35,140 nt of DNA from assembly GCA_005793375.1 (NCBI GenBank), contig SXSK01000062.1, positions 1-35,140 on the forward strand. The letters run 5' to 3'. Of this stretch, positions 8,417 through 17,580 are shown one piece after another. Positions within the stretch are counted from its first letter, which is position 1. The number at the start of each line of letters is the position of its first letter. This DNA is from Verrucomicrobiales bacterium. Its GTDB lineage: Bacteria; Verrucomicrobiota; Verrucomicrobiia; Limisphaerales; UBA9464. A program made the translations under genes and the position numbers. The notes below the pieces were generated by a model. The model was not told the origin of the DNA. It worked only from the letters and a program-made list of their open reading frames with translations, and made no database searches.

Positions 8417-8875
8417 TTAGGCGACGTCAGCTGTGATCAGTTCCGCCTTGCCACCCAATTTCTCAATGGCTTCACGAGCTGATTTGCTGAATGCGGAGGC
8501 GCGGACGGTGAGGCGCTTCTCCAATTTACCCATACCTAAGACCTTGATTCCTAATTTCTTGCCGTTGGCAAACCCAGCGCCACGAAGAATCGCCTCATCA
8601 ACCGTCGAACCCTCTTCGAATAAGTTCAAATCGGAGAGATTGATCGGCAGGTAAACGGTCGTGAAATTCTTGTTGTTGAACCCCCGCTTCGGAATTCGTC
8701 GAATGAGGGGCATTTGTCCACCCTCGAAGCCGATACGAATAGAAGAACCGGAACGGGCTGTCTGGCCTTTCCCACCGCGACCGGAGGTTTTTCCGTGACC
8801 ACTAGACTCACCAATACCCAATCGTTTGCGACGATGAGTTGAACCGGGACGCGGACTTAAATTGTGTAGACGCAT
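8417..8875 (-). CDS. rplO: 50S ribosomal protein L15
   Basis: 152 residues. The N-terminus carries the glycine/arginine-rich segment (RLHNLSPRPGSTHRRKRLG, GKTSGRGGKGQTARSG) that threads into 23S rRNA, followed by FEGGQMPLIRRIPKRGF, both diagnostic. The C-terminal globular domain ends ELITADVA. Only one base (8876) separates it from the rpsE stop, leaving no room for rpmD (L30), which normally lies between them. Confidence 0.97.
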   Translation of the reverse strand: MRLHNLSPRPGSTHRRKRLGIGESSGHGKTSGRGGKGQTARSGSSIRIGFEGGQMPLIRRIPKRGFNNKNFTTVYLPINLSDLNLFEEGSTVDEAILRGAGFANGKKLGIKVLGMGKLEKRLTVRASAFSKSAREAIEKLGGKAELITADVA

Positions 8876-8876
8876 A

Positions 8877-9530
8877 TCAGGCAGCTTTCTTCAGGCGCTG
8901 TTCGATTCCGCGAGCCTTGAAGATTTCTTCGCGACGGCGGAGTTGAAGCAAGGCTTTGAGTGTGGCCTTGGCAACGTTAGCAGCATTCTTGGATCCTAAC
9001 GACTTGCTCAGCAAATCTTTGATACCGACACTTTCAACGACCGAGCGAACTGTTTTGCCGCAGATCAATCCTGTACCGGGGGACGCGGGACGAAGCAACA
9101 CCTGGGCTCCACCAAAGGAAGCCAAAACTTGGTGTGGAATCGTGCTGTTATTGAGCGACACGTTGAGGAGCTGGCCCTTGGCAAATTCACCGCCCTTTTT
9201 GATCGCCTCGCTGACTTCGACTCCTTTGCCCAAGCCGATACCAACGCGACCCTTTCTATCCCCAACCACCACGAGCGCACTGAAACTGAAACGACGACCA
9301 CCCTTCACGACCTTGGCGGAGCGGTTGATGTAGACCACCTTCTCGACCAATTCGTCGGACTTTCCGTCGTGACCATCGTTATCCCGGTCGCGGCGACCAC
9401 GTCCACGGCGTTCGCGGAATCGATCGCCACCATATCCTTCATACGCGGTCGGCGCGGGCGCGGGGGCGGCTGCTGGGGCGGCTGCTGGAGCGGCTGGTTT
9501 GTTTACTTCGGTTGGGTTTTCTTCTGCCAC
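8877..9530 (-). CDS. rpsE: 30S ribosomal protein S5 with N-terminal extension
   Basis: About 217 residues. The S5 core starts near residue 60 ([20 protein letters not shown]), with [21 protein letters not shown] and the C-terminal domain [19 protein letters not shown]. Before it is a segment of roughly 50 residues not found in E. coli: an Ala/Pro run (11-28) followed by an Arg/Gly/Asp-rich stretch (36-57). I start at the GTG at 9530 because GGAGG lies eight bases upstream; the earlier in-frame TTG at 9545 overlaps that site. The product starts MAEE, as does S11. S5 helps translational fidelity and mRNA unwinding at the entry channel. Confidence 0.95.
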   Translation of the reverse strand: MAEENPTEVNKPAAPAAAPAAAPAPAPTAYEGYGGDRFRERRGRGRRDRDNDGHDGKSDELVEKVVYINRSAKVVKGGRRFSFSALVVVGDRKGRVGIGLGKGVEVSEAIKKGGEFAKGQLLNVSLNNSTIPHQVLASFGGAQVLLRPASPGTGLICGKTVRSVVESVGIKDLLSKSLGSKNAANVAKATLKALLQLRRREEIFKARGIEQRLKKAA

Positions 9531-9551
9531 AATGCGTTCCTCCAAAAGAGA

Positions 9552-9914
9552 TTAGAATTTCAGACCAGCTTCCCGGGCGGCGTCCGCCAAGGCTTTAACT
9601 TTGCCGTGATATCGTGCCGTGCCGCGATCAAAGACGACAGTTTCAATCTTGGCTTGTTGAGCGGCTGTGGCCGCTTTCTTACCAACCTCAATCGCGGCCG
9701 CAACATTCGCTCCTTTGACAGGGATGTTGGCGTTCTTGTCGCGAGTGCTGACAGCGGCCAATGTGCGACCTAAGCCGTCGTCGATAAACTGTACATAAAC
9801 GTGTTGGCCGGAGAATTTGACGCTCATGCGGGGGCGCTCGGCTGTGCCGATGACCTTCTTGCGCACTCGCCATCGTTTCTTCTGTGCCAGTTCGTTCTTT
9901 TTTTCCGGTCTCAT
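9552..9914 (-). CDS. rplR: 50S ribosomal protein L18
   Basis: 120 residues, typical. Conserved blocks are RPRMSVKFSGQHVYVQFIDD, a central VKGANVAAAIEVGKKAA, and the C-terminal FDRGTARYHGKVKALADAAREAGLKF. L18 binds 5S rRNA with L5 in the central protuberance. It lies 32 bases after rplF and 21 bases before the rpsE start used here. Confidence 0.97.
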   Translation of the reverse strand: MRPEKKNELAQKKRWRVRKKVIGTAERPRMSVKFSGQHVYVQFIDDGLGRTLAAVSTRDKNANIPVKGANVAAAIEVGKKAATAAQQAKIETVVFDRGTARYHGKVKALADAAREAGLKF

Positions 9915-9946
9915 TTGGACGTGATAGATTCGTTCTAACCGATGCC

Positions 9947-10483
9947 TTATTGGACGGTCTTGCCTTCCTTGCGGACCACATGTTCACCGGCGTAGCGAAC
10001 ACCCTTACCTTTATAAGGTTCCGGCGGATAATAACTTCGAATTTCTGCAGCCACCCGACCAACCACTTGGCGGTCCGCTCCTTCGATGGTGAGTTTAGTG
10101 TTTTCTTCCACCGTAACCTTGATACCGGCTGGAATAGGATAAAGAATCGGGTGGCTAAAACCGAGAACCAAGTCGATATGGTTCGACTTGATCGAGGCTT
10201 TAAAGCCGACTCCTTGAATTTCCAATTTCTTTTGGAAACCCTCGCTCACACCCTTCACGAGATTGTTAATGAGAGCTCGAGCCAAACCGTGCATGGCTTT
10301 CGCTTCCGCGATGTCTCCCTTGCGGGTAACCAGAACGGAATCGCCTTTGACTTCCGCACTCGTGTGGCGAGGCATTGTCAATTGCAACTTTCCTTTGGGC
10401 CCTTCAGCACTTAACACCGAACCATTCACCGCCACTTTAACTTTGGCGGGAATCGAAACGGGCATCTTACCAATTCGTGACAT
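9947..10483 (-). CDS. rplF: 50S ribosomal protein L6
   Basis: 178 residues with the two tandem L6 domains. It begins MSRIGKMPVSIPAKVKV and ends with the RPPEPYKGKGVRY-like signature (here YYPPEPYKGKGVRYAGE) that touches 23S rRNA near the sarcin-ricin loop. It follows rpsH by eight bases, in canonical order. Confidence 0.97.
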   Translation of the reverse strand: MSRIGKMPVSIPAKVKVAVNGSVLSAEGPKGKLQLTMPRHTSAEVKGDSVLVTRKGDIAEAKAMHGLARALINNLVKGVSEGFQKKLEIQGVGFKASIKSNHIDLVLGFSHPILYPIPAGIKVTVEENTKLTIEGADRQVVGRVAAEIRSYYPPEPYKGKGVRYAGEHVVRKEGKTVQ

Positions 10484-10491
10484 AGAAATCC

Positions 10492-10881
10492 TTACCAGAT
10501 GTAACAGACCAATTCCCCACCAACATTTTCACGACGCGCTTGGGTTCCGGTCATGAGACCACGCGACGTACTCAAGATAGACACCCCCATGCCACCCAAT
10601 ACTTGAGGTATCTCCTTGGAATTGACATACCGGCGGAGTCCCGGAGTACTCGTTAGCTTGAGGCCAACGATCACCGGCTTGCGAGCCTGGTATTTCAGCG
10701 TGATAGTAAGGGTCTTCATTTTGTCGCCATCCACTTTCGTGTCTGCAACATAGCCCTCACGCTTCAAGATTTCGGCAATCGACCCCTTCATTTTGGAGTA
10801 GGGCATCGAAACCGTCGGATGCAGCGCCATTCCGGCGTTGCGTATCCTCGTCAACATGTCACCAATCGGATCAGCAGTCAT
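10492..10881 (-). CDS. rpsH: 30S ribosomal protein S8
   Basis: 129 residues. The start at the ATG at 10881 gives the diagnostic [17 protein letters not shown]; the same frame stays open 45 codons upstream, but only across rpsN, so that part is not coding for S8. The C-terminal [20 protein letters not shown] block and the final CYIW are typical. S8 binds the central domain of 16S rRNA and in E. coli represses the spc operon. It lies 17 bases after rpsN. Confidence 0.97.
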   Translation of the reverse strand: MTADPIGDMLTRIRNAGMALHPTVSMPYSKMKGSIAEILKREGYVADTKVDGDKMKTLTITLKYQARKPVIVGLKLTSTPGLRRYVNSKEIPQVLGGMGVSILSTSRGLMTGTQARRENVGGELVCYIW

Positions 10882-10898
10882 TGTGGCAGAGAAAAGAG

Positions 10899-11168
10899 TT
10901 ACCAGCTGGCTTTTGTCACACCGGGGATGAGCCCGTTCAGAGCGAGTTCCCGGAATGTAAGACGACTCACGCCGTACTTCCGGATATATCCGCGACGACG
11001 TCCGCTCAGCCTGCAACGGTTCACGACGCGTACAGGCGATGCGTTCTTAGGAAGCTTGCACAGCCCTTCGTAGTCACCCTTCGCCTTTAATTCGGCGCGG
11101 AGGGTCGCGTACTTCTTGACAGTCGCAGCCTTGCGCTTATTGCGCGCGATCCATGCTTTGGTGGCCAT
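10899..11168 (-). CDS. rpsN: 30S ribosomal protein S14, zinc-free form
   Basis: 89 residues with the basic N-terminus ([20 protein letters not shown]) and the conserved C-terminal block [20 protein letters not shown] and [15 protein letters not shown]. It lacks the CxxC...CxxC pairs, so it is the longer C-minus type rather than the 61-residue zinc-binding type. It sits between rplE and rpsH as usual. Confidence 0.97.
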   Translation of the reverse strand: MATKAWIARNKRKAATVKKYATLRAELKAKGDYEGLCKLPKNASPVRVVNRCRLSGRRRGYIRKYGVSRLTFRELALNGLIPGVTKASW

Positions 11169-11180
11169 AGTGTATAAAAG

Positions 11181-11720
11181 TTATTTCGAGAATGGCATTC
11201 CCATCATGCTTAACAATTCGCGGGCCTCTTCGTCCGTCCCCGCCGTCGTCACAATGGTGATGTCCATTCCTTGAGTCCGCTTAATCTTATCGAGTTCGAG
11301 TTCAGGGAAAAGTGTTTGCTCCGGCAGACCAATCGAATAATTCCCTCGACCGTCGAACTTGCGCGGACTCACTCCGCGAAAATCGCGCACTCGGGGCAAC
11401 GCCGCGGCGACCAAACGATCGAAGAACTCATACATGACTTCCCGGCGAAGCGTAACCCGGCAACCTACGGGCTGACCTTTCCGTAGTTTGAAATTCGCAA
11501 CGCTCTGTTTCGAGTGCGTGATCACCGCTTTGCGCCCAGTGATAGCCGTCAAATCTCGAGCCGCGTCTTCGACCGCTACTTTTTCGAGATCGGACCTGAC
11601 GCCCATATTGACAACGATCTTGTCCAGCTTGGGAATTTGGTGGAGGTTCTGGTAGTTCAGCTTTGTCTTTAAAGCGGAACGGACTTCCTCTTCGTACTTA
11701 ACCTGCAAACGGGGCTTCAT
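11181..11720 (-). CDS. rplE: 50S ribosomal protein L5
   Basis: 179 residues. Conserved blocks: [74 protein letters not shown] and [21 protein letters not shown]5 binds 5S rRNA and contacts P-site tRNA. It follows rplX after a 55-base gap and precedes rpsN by 12 bases. Confidence 0.97.
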   Translation of the reverse strand: MKPRLQVKYEEEVRSALKTKLNYQNLHQIPKLDKIVVNMGVRSDLEKVAVEDAARDLTAITGRKAVITHSKQSVANFKLRKGQPVGCRVTLRREVMYEFFDRLVAAALPRVRDFRGVSPRKFDGRGNYSIGLPEQTLFPELELDKIKRTQGMDITIVTTAGTDEEARELLSMMGMPFSK

Positions 11721-11775
11721 AGCGATGTCAAACAGTCAGAAAATTCGGTTGTAGGATTCCTTGGCAGCACGGTGA

Positions 11776-12099
11776 TTACGCGTCAACTGGAGTGGATTTT
11801 CCGCGACGGGCTTGCCGACGTTGGAATTCTTCGAGCAACATCACGTTGCTAATGTGGATCGGGCCTTCAAGCCAAAGCACTCCACCTTCAGGGTGTTGCT
11901 GGCTTTTGCGCAAATGATGCAGGACAGGCTTTACCAAAGCCTTCTTCTCGTCCTTCTCCTTACTACGCTCATCGGTGGCTTCCAAAACTACCGCATCTCG
12001 CTTGGTTAGGACCTTGGCGATCTTGCCCTGGCGACCCTTTGCGGATCCGGCGATGACCACCACTTCATTGCCGCGTTTCACGTGTAACTTCTTTCGCAT
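11776..12099 (-). CDS. rplX: 50S ribosomal protein L24
   Basis: 107 residues. The KOW motif is clear near the start (NEVVVIAGSAKGRQGKIAKVL), followed by a slightly long, charged loop (DERSKEKDEKKALVK), and GPIHISNVMLL, which is typical. L24 starts 50S assembly by binding the 5' part of 23S rRNA. It lies 20 bases after rplN in canonical order. Confidence 0.96.
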   Translation of the reverse strand: MRKKLHVKRGNEVVVIAGSAKGRQGKIAKVLTKRDAVVLEATDERSKEKDEKKALVKPVLHHLRKSQQHPEGGVLWLEGPIHISNVMLLEEFQRRQARRGKSTPVDA

Positions 12100-12119
12100 A
12101 CCTGATACCTGAAAGGGAA

Positions 12120-12485
12120 TTAGATGACTTCGGGAGCGAGCGAAATAATCTTCATGAACTTGAGATCACGAAGTTCGCGGGCCACCGGGCCGAAAATACG
12201 GGTGCCTTTGGGCTCACCATCAGCATTGATGATCACCACCGCGTTTCGATCGAAGCGGAGGCACGATCCATCGCTGCGGCGAACGGGGGCTTTGGTTCGA
12301 ACGACGACTGCGGTGCAGACTTCGCCCTTCTTCACGGTGCCGTCCGGGGCGGCCTCTTTGATGTGAACCTTGATGATATCGCCGATGCGGGCGTAACGCT
12401 GGTTGCGACCGAGCACACCGATAACCCAGGCCACTTTGGCCCCTGTGTTATCGGCAACGTCGAGACTGGAACGAATTTGAAGCAT
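12120..12485 (-). CDS. rplN: 50S ribosomal protein L14
   Basis: 121 residues. It begins [19 protein letters not shown] and carries the family blocks [36 protein letters not shown] and [14 protein letters not shown]. The start is the ATG at 12485; the open frame upstream of it lies in rpsQ. L14 forms part of an inter-subunit bridge. It follows rpsQ by 14 bases. Confidence 0.98.
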   Translation of the reverse strand: MLQIRSSLDVADNTGAKVAWVIGVLGRNQRYARIGDIIKVHIKEAAPDGTVKKGEVCTAVVVRTKAPVRRSDGSCLRFDRNAVVIINADGEPKGTRIFGPVARELRDLKFMKIISLAPEVI

Positions 12486-12499
12486 ACTCGAGTTGGGTG

Positions 12500-12793
12500 C
12501 TAGTTCTTGGCCGGCGTGCGAACAGATCCATCGGCATTGAGGACCTGCACGAGGCGCCATCGCTTCATGCGGGACAACGGACGGGTTTCCTGTATTTGCA
12601 CCAGATCACCCACCTTGGCTGTCTGGTTTTCGTCGTGTGCGTAAAACTTGTTGAACGATCGCACGACCTTCTTGAAGACGGGGTGTTGAAATCGACGCTC
12701 GACTTTGACGACGATGGTTTTCTGCATCTTGGCAGAAATAACTTCGCCAACGCGTTCTTTGCGGTGTCCGCGAACCTGTGTTTCCTCAGCCAT
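12500..12793 (-). CDS. rpsQ: 30S ribosomal protein S17
   Basis: 97 residues. The S17 OB fold is shown by [36 protein letters not shown] and [22 protein letters not shown] use the ATG at 12793 ([12 protein letters not shown]), five bases after the rpmC stop; an in-frame TTG at 12802 overlaps the rpmC end and would add only three residues. This is one of three ribosomal proteins here starting MAEE (with S11 and S5). Confidence 0.95.
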   Translation of the reverse strand: MAEETQVRGHRKERVGEVISAKMQKTIVVKVERRFQHPVFKKVVRSFNKFYAHDENQTAKVGDLVQIQETRPLSRMKRWRLVQVLNADGSVRTPAKN

Positions 12794-12798
12794 ATGTA

Positions 12799-13023
12799 TC
12801 AAGATTTCTTTGCGATCTGGGTTTTCGCGGCAGCATTGTGCGCGTGGGACAATTGTGTCTCGCAGCGCGCAATCTCGCGGCGAATTTCCCGGATGCGATG
12901 GGGCTTCTCCAGCCTGGCTGTCGCCTGCTGCAGACGCAAATTGAACATTTCCTGGCGAAGCTCTGACCCTTTTGTGGTCAGTTCCACAGCGGTCATTTCT
13001 TTGAAATTGATCTTCTTAGGCAT
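12799..13023 (-). CDS. rpmC: 50S ribosomal protein L29
   Basis: 74 residues, helical coiled hairpin. It shows the L29 pattern [41 protein letters not shown], then IARCETQL. L29 sits at the nascent-peptide exit and helps dock trigger factor and SRP. It follows rplP by 30 bases and sits five bases before rpsQ. Confidence 0.96.
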   Translation of the reverse strand: MPKKINFKEMTAVELTTKGSELRQEMFNLRLQQATARLEKPHRIREIRREIARCETQLSHAHNAAAKTQIAKKS

Positions 13024-13053
13024 ACTCGAGGCGATTTAACAGGATTCAACGTC

Positions 13054-13473
13054 TCAACCGATCGCGTGGCGTGATATGAATTTCGTTGAGATCGGAAGTT
13101 TGGTGGCGGCCAAACGCATCGCTTCGCGAGCCAAAGCTTCCGGCACACCATCGACTTCAAACAGTACCGTGGCTGGGCGGATGACCGCAACCCATGATTC
13201 CACACCACCTTTTCCTGTACCCATTCGAACTTCCAATGGCTTTTTGGTATAACTCTTGTCAGGGAAAATACGTATCCAAACCTTACCGCGGCGCTTCATG
13301 TAACGAGTAATCGCTACGCGGGCTGCTTCAATCTGCTTGGTATCGAGCCAGCAACGTTCAAGGGACTGGAGCCCATATTCCCCGAACGCAACACTGTTGC
13401 AGCGTGAGGCGATGCCGGTACGGCTCCCTCGCTGCATTTTCCGATACTTCACTCTCGCTGGCATCAAGGCCAT
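13054..13473 (-). CDS. rplP: 50S ribosomal protein L16
   Basis: 139 residues. Diagnostic segments: [60 protein letters not shown] and [18 protein letters not shown]16 organises the A-site tRNA environment of the 50S subunit. A second Met at residue 4 (13464) is an alternative start. It lies 42 bases after rpsC. Confidence 0.97.
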   Translation of the reverse strand: MALMPARVKYRKMQRGSRTGIASRCNSVAFGEYGLQSLERCWLDTKQIEAARVAITRYMKRRGKVWIRIFPDKSYTKKPLEVRMGTGKGGVESWVAVIRPATVLFEVDGVPEALAREAMRLAATKLPISTKFISRHAIG

Positions 13474-13515
13474 AAATCGTTGGTCTTACTAAAGGTTAAA
13501 GGTTGCGCCAGCCAG

Positions 13516-14190
13516 TTACCTGGTTAGAGCGGGTTCGGCTTTTTTGGATTCCACCTTGTCGGCCCGTTTCATTTCGCCGCGGCAGATCCAGCACTTGATC
13601 CCGAGTTTGCCGTAAACCGTTTGGGCTTCGGCAAATCCGTAGTCGATATTCGCTCGCAAGGTGTGCAAAGGAACGCGACCCTCATGATAAGTTTCCACGC
13701 GGGAAATTTCCGATCCACCCAGTCGGCCACCACATCGGATTTTGATACCATCGGCACCGAAGTCGCGTGCCGTCTGCACCGCCTTCTTCATGGCACGTCG
13801 GAAACTAATGCGACGTTCCAGTTGAAGTGCCACATTTTCGGCAACCAACTGGGCGTCGGTTTCCGGTTGTTTCACTTCTTGGATGTCGACGTAGATTTCT
13901 TTCCCAGTTAGTTTGCCCAACTCTTCTTTGAGTTTGTCGATTTCGGCACCTTTGCGGCCGATCACAACGCCTGGGCGAGCCGTGAAAATGGTCACGCGAC
14001 AGCGATTGGCCGCGCGTTCAATTTGGATCTTGGGAACCGAAGCGGACTCTAGCTTCTTTTTCAGGATCGAACGGATTAAAGCATCTTCAGCGAGTAGGCC
14101 GCCGAAGTCTTTCTTCGAAGCGTACCACTTGGACCGCCAGTCACGGGTGACTGGGATGCGTAGTCCGATGGGATTGGTCTTTTGGCCCAT
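13516..14190 (-). CDS. rpsC: 30S ribosomal protein S3
   Basis: 224 residues. It starts [20 protein letters not shown], has the type II KH domain loop ([22 protein letters not shown]), and the C-terminal domain with [20 protein letters not shown] and [21 protein letters not shown]3 is part of the mRNA entry helicase with S4 and S5. It starts three bases after the rplV stop, suggesting coupled translation. Confidence 0.98.
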   Translation of the reverse strand: MGQKTNPIGLRIPVTRDWRSKWYASKKDFGGLLAEDALIRSILKKKLESASVPKIQIERAANRCRVTIFTARPGVVIGRKGAEIDKLKEELGKLTGKEIYVDIQEVKQPETDAQLVAENVALQLERRISFRRAMKKAVQTARDFGADGIKIRCGGRLGGSEISRVETYHEGRVPLHTLRANIDYGFAEAQTVYGKLGIKCWICRGEMKRADKVESKKAEPALTR

Positions 14191-14193
14191 AGA

Positions 14194-14529
14194 TTATGGT
14201 TGATCGGTGAGGACGATCTTTATGTGACAGCTGCGTTTAAGGATGGGTCCAGCAGAGCCGCGAGCCTTGGGGACGAATCGTTTCATCGATCCGGCTGTTT
14301 GGGCCACGGCGAGTTTCACGCGCAAGCTTTCGGGCTTGAGCTTGGAGTTGTTTTCAGCGTTCGCGATGGCTGACTGCAGAGTCTTAGCAACGGCACGCGC
14401 TGATTTACGGGGTACAAATTTCAGCACTGCAAGAGCGTGCTGGGCGTTCATTCCCTGAATCTGTCGCACCACTTCTCGTACTTTCTGCGCGGGCATGCGA
14501 AACCGCTTATATATGGCGTGGACTTCCAT
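14194..14529 (-). CDS. rplV: 50S ribosomal protein L22
   Basis: 111 residues. It shows the L22 pattern (KRFRMPAQKVREVVRQIQG, ARAVAKTLQSAIANAENN) and the beta-hairpin region LRVKLAVAQTAGSMKRFVPK that lines the exit tunnel. It lies 12 bases after rpsS, canonical order. The start at 14529 gives the usual N-terminus. Confidence 0.97.
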   Translation of the reverse strand: MEVHAIYKRFRMPAQKVREVVRQIQGMNAQHALAVLKFVPRKSARAVAKTLQSAIANAENNSKLKPESLRVKLAVAQTAGSMKRFVPKARGSAGPILKRSCHIKIVLTDQP

Positions 14530-14541
14530 GAAATTTCTCCT

Positions 14542-14823
14542 CTACTTCGCCTCAGCCTTAGCGGTGTGAGCACCGTGGCGCTTGAAGGTACGGGTGTAAC
14601 TAAATTCACCCAGTTTGTGTCCAACCATGTTTTCAGTCACGAATACCAGGTTGAAAATTTTCCCATTGTGCACATTGAACGACAGCCCGACAAATTCGGG
14701 TGTGATCGTCGAACGACGCGACCATGTTTTGATCGGAGCCTTGGACTTCGACACTTTGGCTTTTTCGATCTTCGAGGCGAGGTGACGGTCCACAAATGGA
14801 CCTTTTTTCAGCGAACGACTCAT
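14542..14823 (-). CDS. rpsS: 30S ribosomal protein S19
   Basis: 93 residues beginning [15 protein letters not shown], with [39 protein letters not shown] and [14 protein letters not shown], all diagnostic. S19 sits in the 30S head with S13. It follows rplB by four bases. Confidence 0.98.
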   Translation of the reverse strand: MSRSLKKGPFVDRHLASKIEKAKVSKSKAPIKTWSRRSTITPEFVGLSFNVHNGKIFNLVFVTENMVGHKLGEFSYTRTFKRHGAHTAKAEAK

Positions 14824-14827
14824 AGTC

Positions 14828-15676
14828 TTACTTGAGCTTCATCGGCCGACCATCCCGACGAACGAGGATGAAACGGTTCGAAATCTTGTGGCGGTTGCGG
14901 GTTCGATATCCCTTGGAAATAATGCCCCAAGGAGAACGGAGGTGCTGGCGTCCGCCGCCACCCTTGGATTTACCTTGCCCACCACCATTGGGGTGATCGA
15001 CAGGGTTGCGAGCCATACCACGAGTCAGAGGACGGTGACCGCGGTGAATGTTGCGGCCGGCCTTGCCGAGCACAACGTTTTCCCATTGAGCATTGCCTAC
15101 CTGTCCAATGGTCGCCAGGCAGCGATCATGGAACCGACGAATCTCACCCGAGGGCAAACGGATCTGAGCGTATCCTTCATCACGAGACATCAGCGTCGCT
15201 CCAACCCCAGCCGAACGTACGACTCGAGCACCTTGACCGGGCACGAGCTCAATGTTGTGAATCGTCAATCCGACAGGTATCACTGCCAGCGGGAGAGCAT
15301 TACCAACGGTAGGCGGCGCATCGTCGCCGCTGCGCACGGTATCCCCAACCTTCAGGCCTTCGGGGCATACAATGTAACGCCGCTCCTTGTCAGCAAATTC
15401 GATCAACGCCAAACGGGCAGATCGCATCGGATCATACTCCACCGCAATCACCTTGGCATCGACGCCAAATTTGTTGCGGCGAAAATCCACATTGCGGACC
15501 TTTTGTTTGTGGCCCCCGCCGTGAGCGCGAACGGTTACCCGTCCGTACATGTTTCGTCCGCCCGTCTTTTTGCGGGTGTATACGAGTGACTTCTCCGGTC
15601 GTGTTTTGGTCACGTCCGAAAAGTCCTGGTACGTCATCCAACGCATGGATGGCGTTAATGGCCTAAACGATTTCAC
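14828..15676 (-). CDS. rplB: 50S ribosomal protein L2
   Basis: 282 residues, normal. It starts at a GTG (15676); the N-terminus [14 protein letters not shown] aligns with the L2 start. Core blocks include [38 protein letters not shown], and the peptidyl-transferase proximal loop [18 protein letters not shown], whose histidine is universally conserved. No Shine-Dalgarno sequence is obvious. It is the first ribosomal gene in this run; rplW, which normally lies directly upstream, is not there, and the preceding 180 bases are non-coding. Confidence 0.97.
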   Translation of the reverse strand: MKSFRPLTPSMRWMTYQDFSDVTKTRPEKSLVYTRKKTGGRNMYGRVTVRAHGGGHKQKVRNVDFRRNKFGVDAKVIAVEYDPMRSARLALIEFADKERRYIVCPEGLKVGDTVRSGDDAPPTVGNALPLAVIPVGLTIHNIELVPGQGARVVRSAGVGATLMSRDEGYAQIRLPSGEIRRFHDRCLATIGQVGNAQWENVVLGKAGRNIHRGHRPLTRGMARNPVDHPNGGGQGKSKGGGGRQHLRSPWGIISKGYRTRNRHKISNRFILVRRDGRPMKLK

Positions 15677-15811
15677 AGTAAAATTGGCAAATGCACGGAG
15701 CTTGCGCTCACGCGGGTTCAGCCATCACTCCCGGCCGCCTGGAGCGGACGCGGTTATCGGTTGAACTCTGTTTCCACGTTCTCACTACTTTTGTAGCGAA
15801 ACGGAGCGGAG

Positions 15812-15839
15812 AGATTAGGAATCGGATCCAGACGTGCAA
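15812..15839 (-). promoter_or_regulatory. possible promoter of the rplB-rplQ operon
   Basis: Read on the minus strand, TTGCAC (15834-15839) and TAATCT (15812-15817) are separated by 16 bases in the 180-base gap between the lnt stop and rplB. The -10 matches four of six consensus bases and the -35 three. Transcription would leave a leader of about 130 bases, long enough for control by a ribosomal protein. It is a motif match only, but a promoter is expected here because rplB leads the operon. Confidence 0.35.
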
Positions 15840-15856
15840 GAGGTTTTTGAAAGTTT

Positions 15857-17566
15857 TTACAACTCGCACATCGGCTTCACTGACACCTGTTCTGCTGCCC
15901 AGTCCAGAGATTTACGACCGTTGCCACGTGAGCGCAACATTAAAAGTACGCGCCCCATACCTAAAACACTTCCGATCCAACAGCCCCAGCCGAAACGCTC
16001 TCCCGCTTCACGGTAAACCGTCGGTTCGGATCCACCCCCAATTGGGACGGTAACTCTCAGATAACCAGGATCATACACCGACTCTCCTCTCGCTCCAATC
16101 CAGGCCCTCAAGCGCCCACAAGGATCCACCCAGCCTGTGATGCCGTTGTTGGTGCATCGCACTAGTGGCATTCCTGTTTCAACCGCTCGAAAAACACCAC
16201 TGGCCAAATGCTGCCATTGAGCGCTGCTTTCCCCGAACCATCCGTCATTGGTCAGTTCCAACAAGAAATTGACCTCAGGTACCGCCGCATACTCGCGCGT
16301 GGCATTCGGAAATACCGGTTCGAAACAAATCAAGGGCGACGCAACCCCCCCATTGGTACCGAATGGAAATGCTACGGGCCCTGTGCCTTCGCTAAAACTG
16401 CCTCCGATCGGCGTCAGCCACCGCATGAACGGAAACCAACGCTCCAACGGAATGTATTCTCCAAAAATCACGAGTCGCCGCTTGCGATACGTCTTAGCTA
16501 ATCGCCCCCGTTCGTCCATCAAATAGGCGCTATTGTAAACCCGCACCTGGCCGTCGACATCGTCACTTTCATCCCCCCCAAACACCCAATGCACCTGCTT
16601 TTTACGAACCAAATCCAGCATCTGCCCAAACTGGTCGCGACCGATATCGGGCAATGATGCCTCGGGCCATACCAGGACGTCTGCAGGTGCCGCTAATGCC
16701 TGTTCAGACAATGAACGAATCTGCTCAAATCGATTGGTCGTTGCCGACGAATCCCACATGAGCATCTGGGGAATGCTTGGCTGGATCAACGCGAGTCGCA
16801 CGTCACCAACCGGTTCCTTGTAATTCATCACCCGACGCAACCCAATGCCTCCAATAACCAGGAGACTGAGTAACGGCACCCGAAGTTCTCCTGTCCAGGA
16901 CCATCGAGAGTCTGGCCGCATGGCGATGAGGACGATGGCACTAGTCAAACCCAAGGACCCCCAGACAATGACAAAGGACAGTCCATAAATCCCGGTCCAT
17001 GCCGCCAGTTGGACTAGTGGGATGTTCCGATATAGGGCGCTTCCCAGCAGATTCCATGGAAACCCCCCAAAGACCCATCCGCGGGCCATTTCCAGCGCCA
17101 CCCAGCTGGCGCCCGCGAACAAAAACCAACGTGAACGCTGCCACCATGACGCCGCCGCCCAGGCCTCGAGCGAGTTGAGCCAGGATGCCGCCCAAGCGGC
17201 CCAGGAAGGCAATCGAGCCCGAGGTGAGACACCGTCCAGAGGCATTAGTGGTGCCGCTAGCGAAAGCCCAACCAGCCACAATCCCGGGTAGAAAGCGCAA
17301 TAGGCACTTAGGGCCAGCCAACCGGCTACGGCGCCGGCTGGAAATGGTATGTGAAGCAGCCAGCGCAGACTCCCCAAGAAGCCGATCAATCCGGCGACAT
17401 AACCCACCCGGAAGGCTTCCATGGGTCTCAATCCGATCCCAGCCACCGCTAACACGCCCGGTGCAATAAATGCTAACCCGGACCAACCGGGCAATGGGAA
17501 ACACAATGCGAGCGAGCCTCCAGCCAGCAGCGAGGCGCCGTACCGGTGACGTTCAGCAAACTTCAT
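15857..17566 (-). CDS. lnt: apolipoprotein N-acyltransferase
   Basis: About 569 residues. Lnt adds the third acyl chain to the N-terminal cysteine of lipoproteins in the inner membrane. The N-terminal 245 residues hold about seven to eight hydrophobic membrane segments with the family motif GFPWNLLG. A periplasmic nitrilase-like domain follows, with the catalytic triad E302 (VWPEASLP), K362 (TYRKRRLVIFGEYIP) and C414 (SPLICFEPVFP), plus LTNDGWFGESSAQWQH. A C-terminal membrane anchor closes the protein. I use the ATG at 17566; a GTG two codons upstream is possible. It lies 14 bases after the YjgR-like gene, so the two are probably co-transcribed. Confidence 0.93.
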   Translation of the reverse strand: MKFAERHRYGASLLAGGSLALCFPLPGWSGLAFIAPGVLAVAGIGLRPMEAFRVGYVAGLIGFLGSLRWLLHIPFPAGAVAGWLALSAYCAFYPGLWLVGLSLAAPLMPLDGVSPRARLPSWAAWAASWLNSLEAWAAASWWQRSRWFLFAGASWVALEMARGWVFGGFPWNLLGSALYRNIPLVQLAAWTGIYGLSFVIVWGSLGLTSAIVLIAMRPDSRWSWTGELRVPLLSLLVIGGIGLRRVMNYKEPVGDVRLALIQPSIPQMLMWDSSATTNRFEQIRSLSEQALAAPADVLVWPEASLPDIGRDQFGQMLDLVRKKQVHWVFGGDESDDVDGQVRVYNSAYLMDERGRLAKTYRKRRLVIFGEYIPLERWFPFMRWLTPIGGSFSEGTGPVAFPFGTNGGVASPLICFEPVFPNATREYAAVPEVNFLLELTNDGWFGESSAQWQHLASGVFRAVETGMPLVRCTNNGITGWVDPCGRLRAWIGARGESVYDPGYLRVTVPIGGGSEPTVYREAGERFGWGCWIGSVLGMGRVLLMLRSRGNGRKSLDWAAEQVSVKPMCEL

Positions 17567-17580
17567 ACACACTCGCAGCG

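Noticed and set aside
10882-11016. N-terminal extension of rpsH
   Set aside because: It overlaps rpsN and does not match S8; the diagnostic [10 protein letters not shown] starts at 10881.
12486-12560. N-terminal extension of rplN
   Set aside because: It lies in rpsQ in another frame; L14 starts at [12 protein letters not shown].
14888-15589. 233-codon open frame on the plus strand inside rplB
   Set aside because: It is antisense to a conserved gene and its translation has no recognisable family; a shadow of L2 codon usage.
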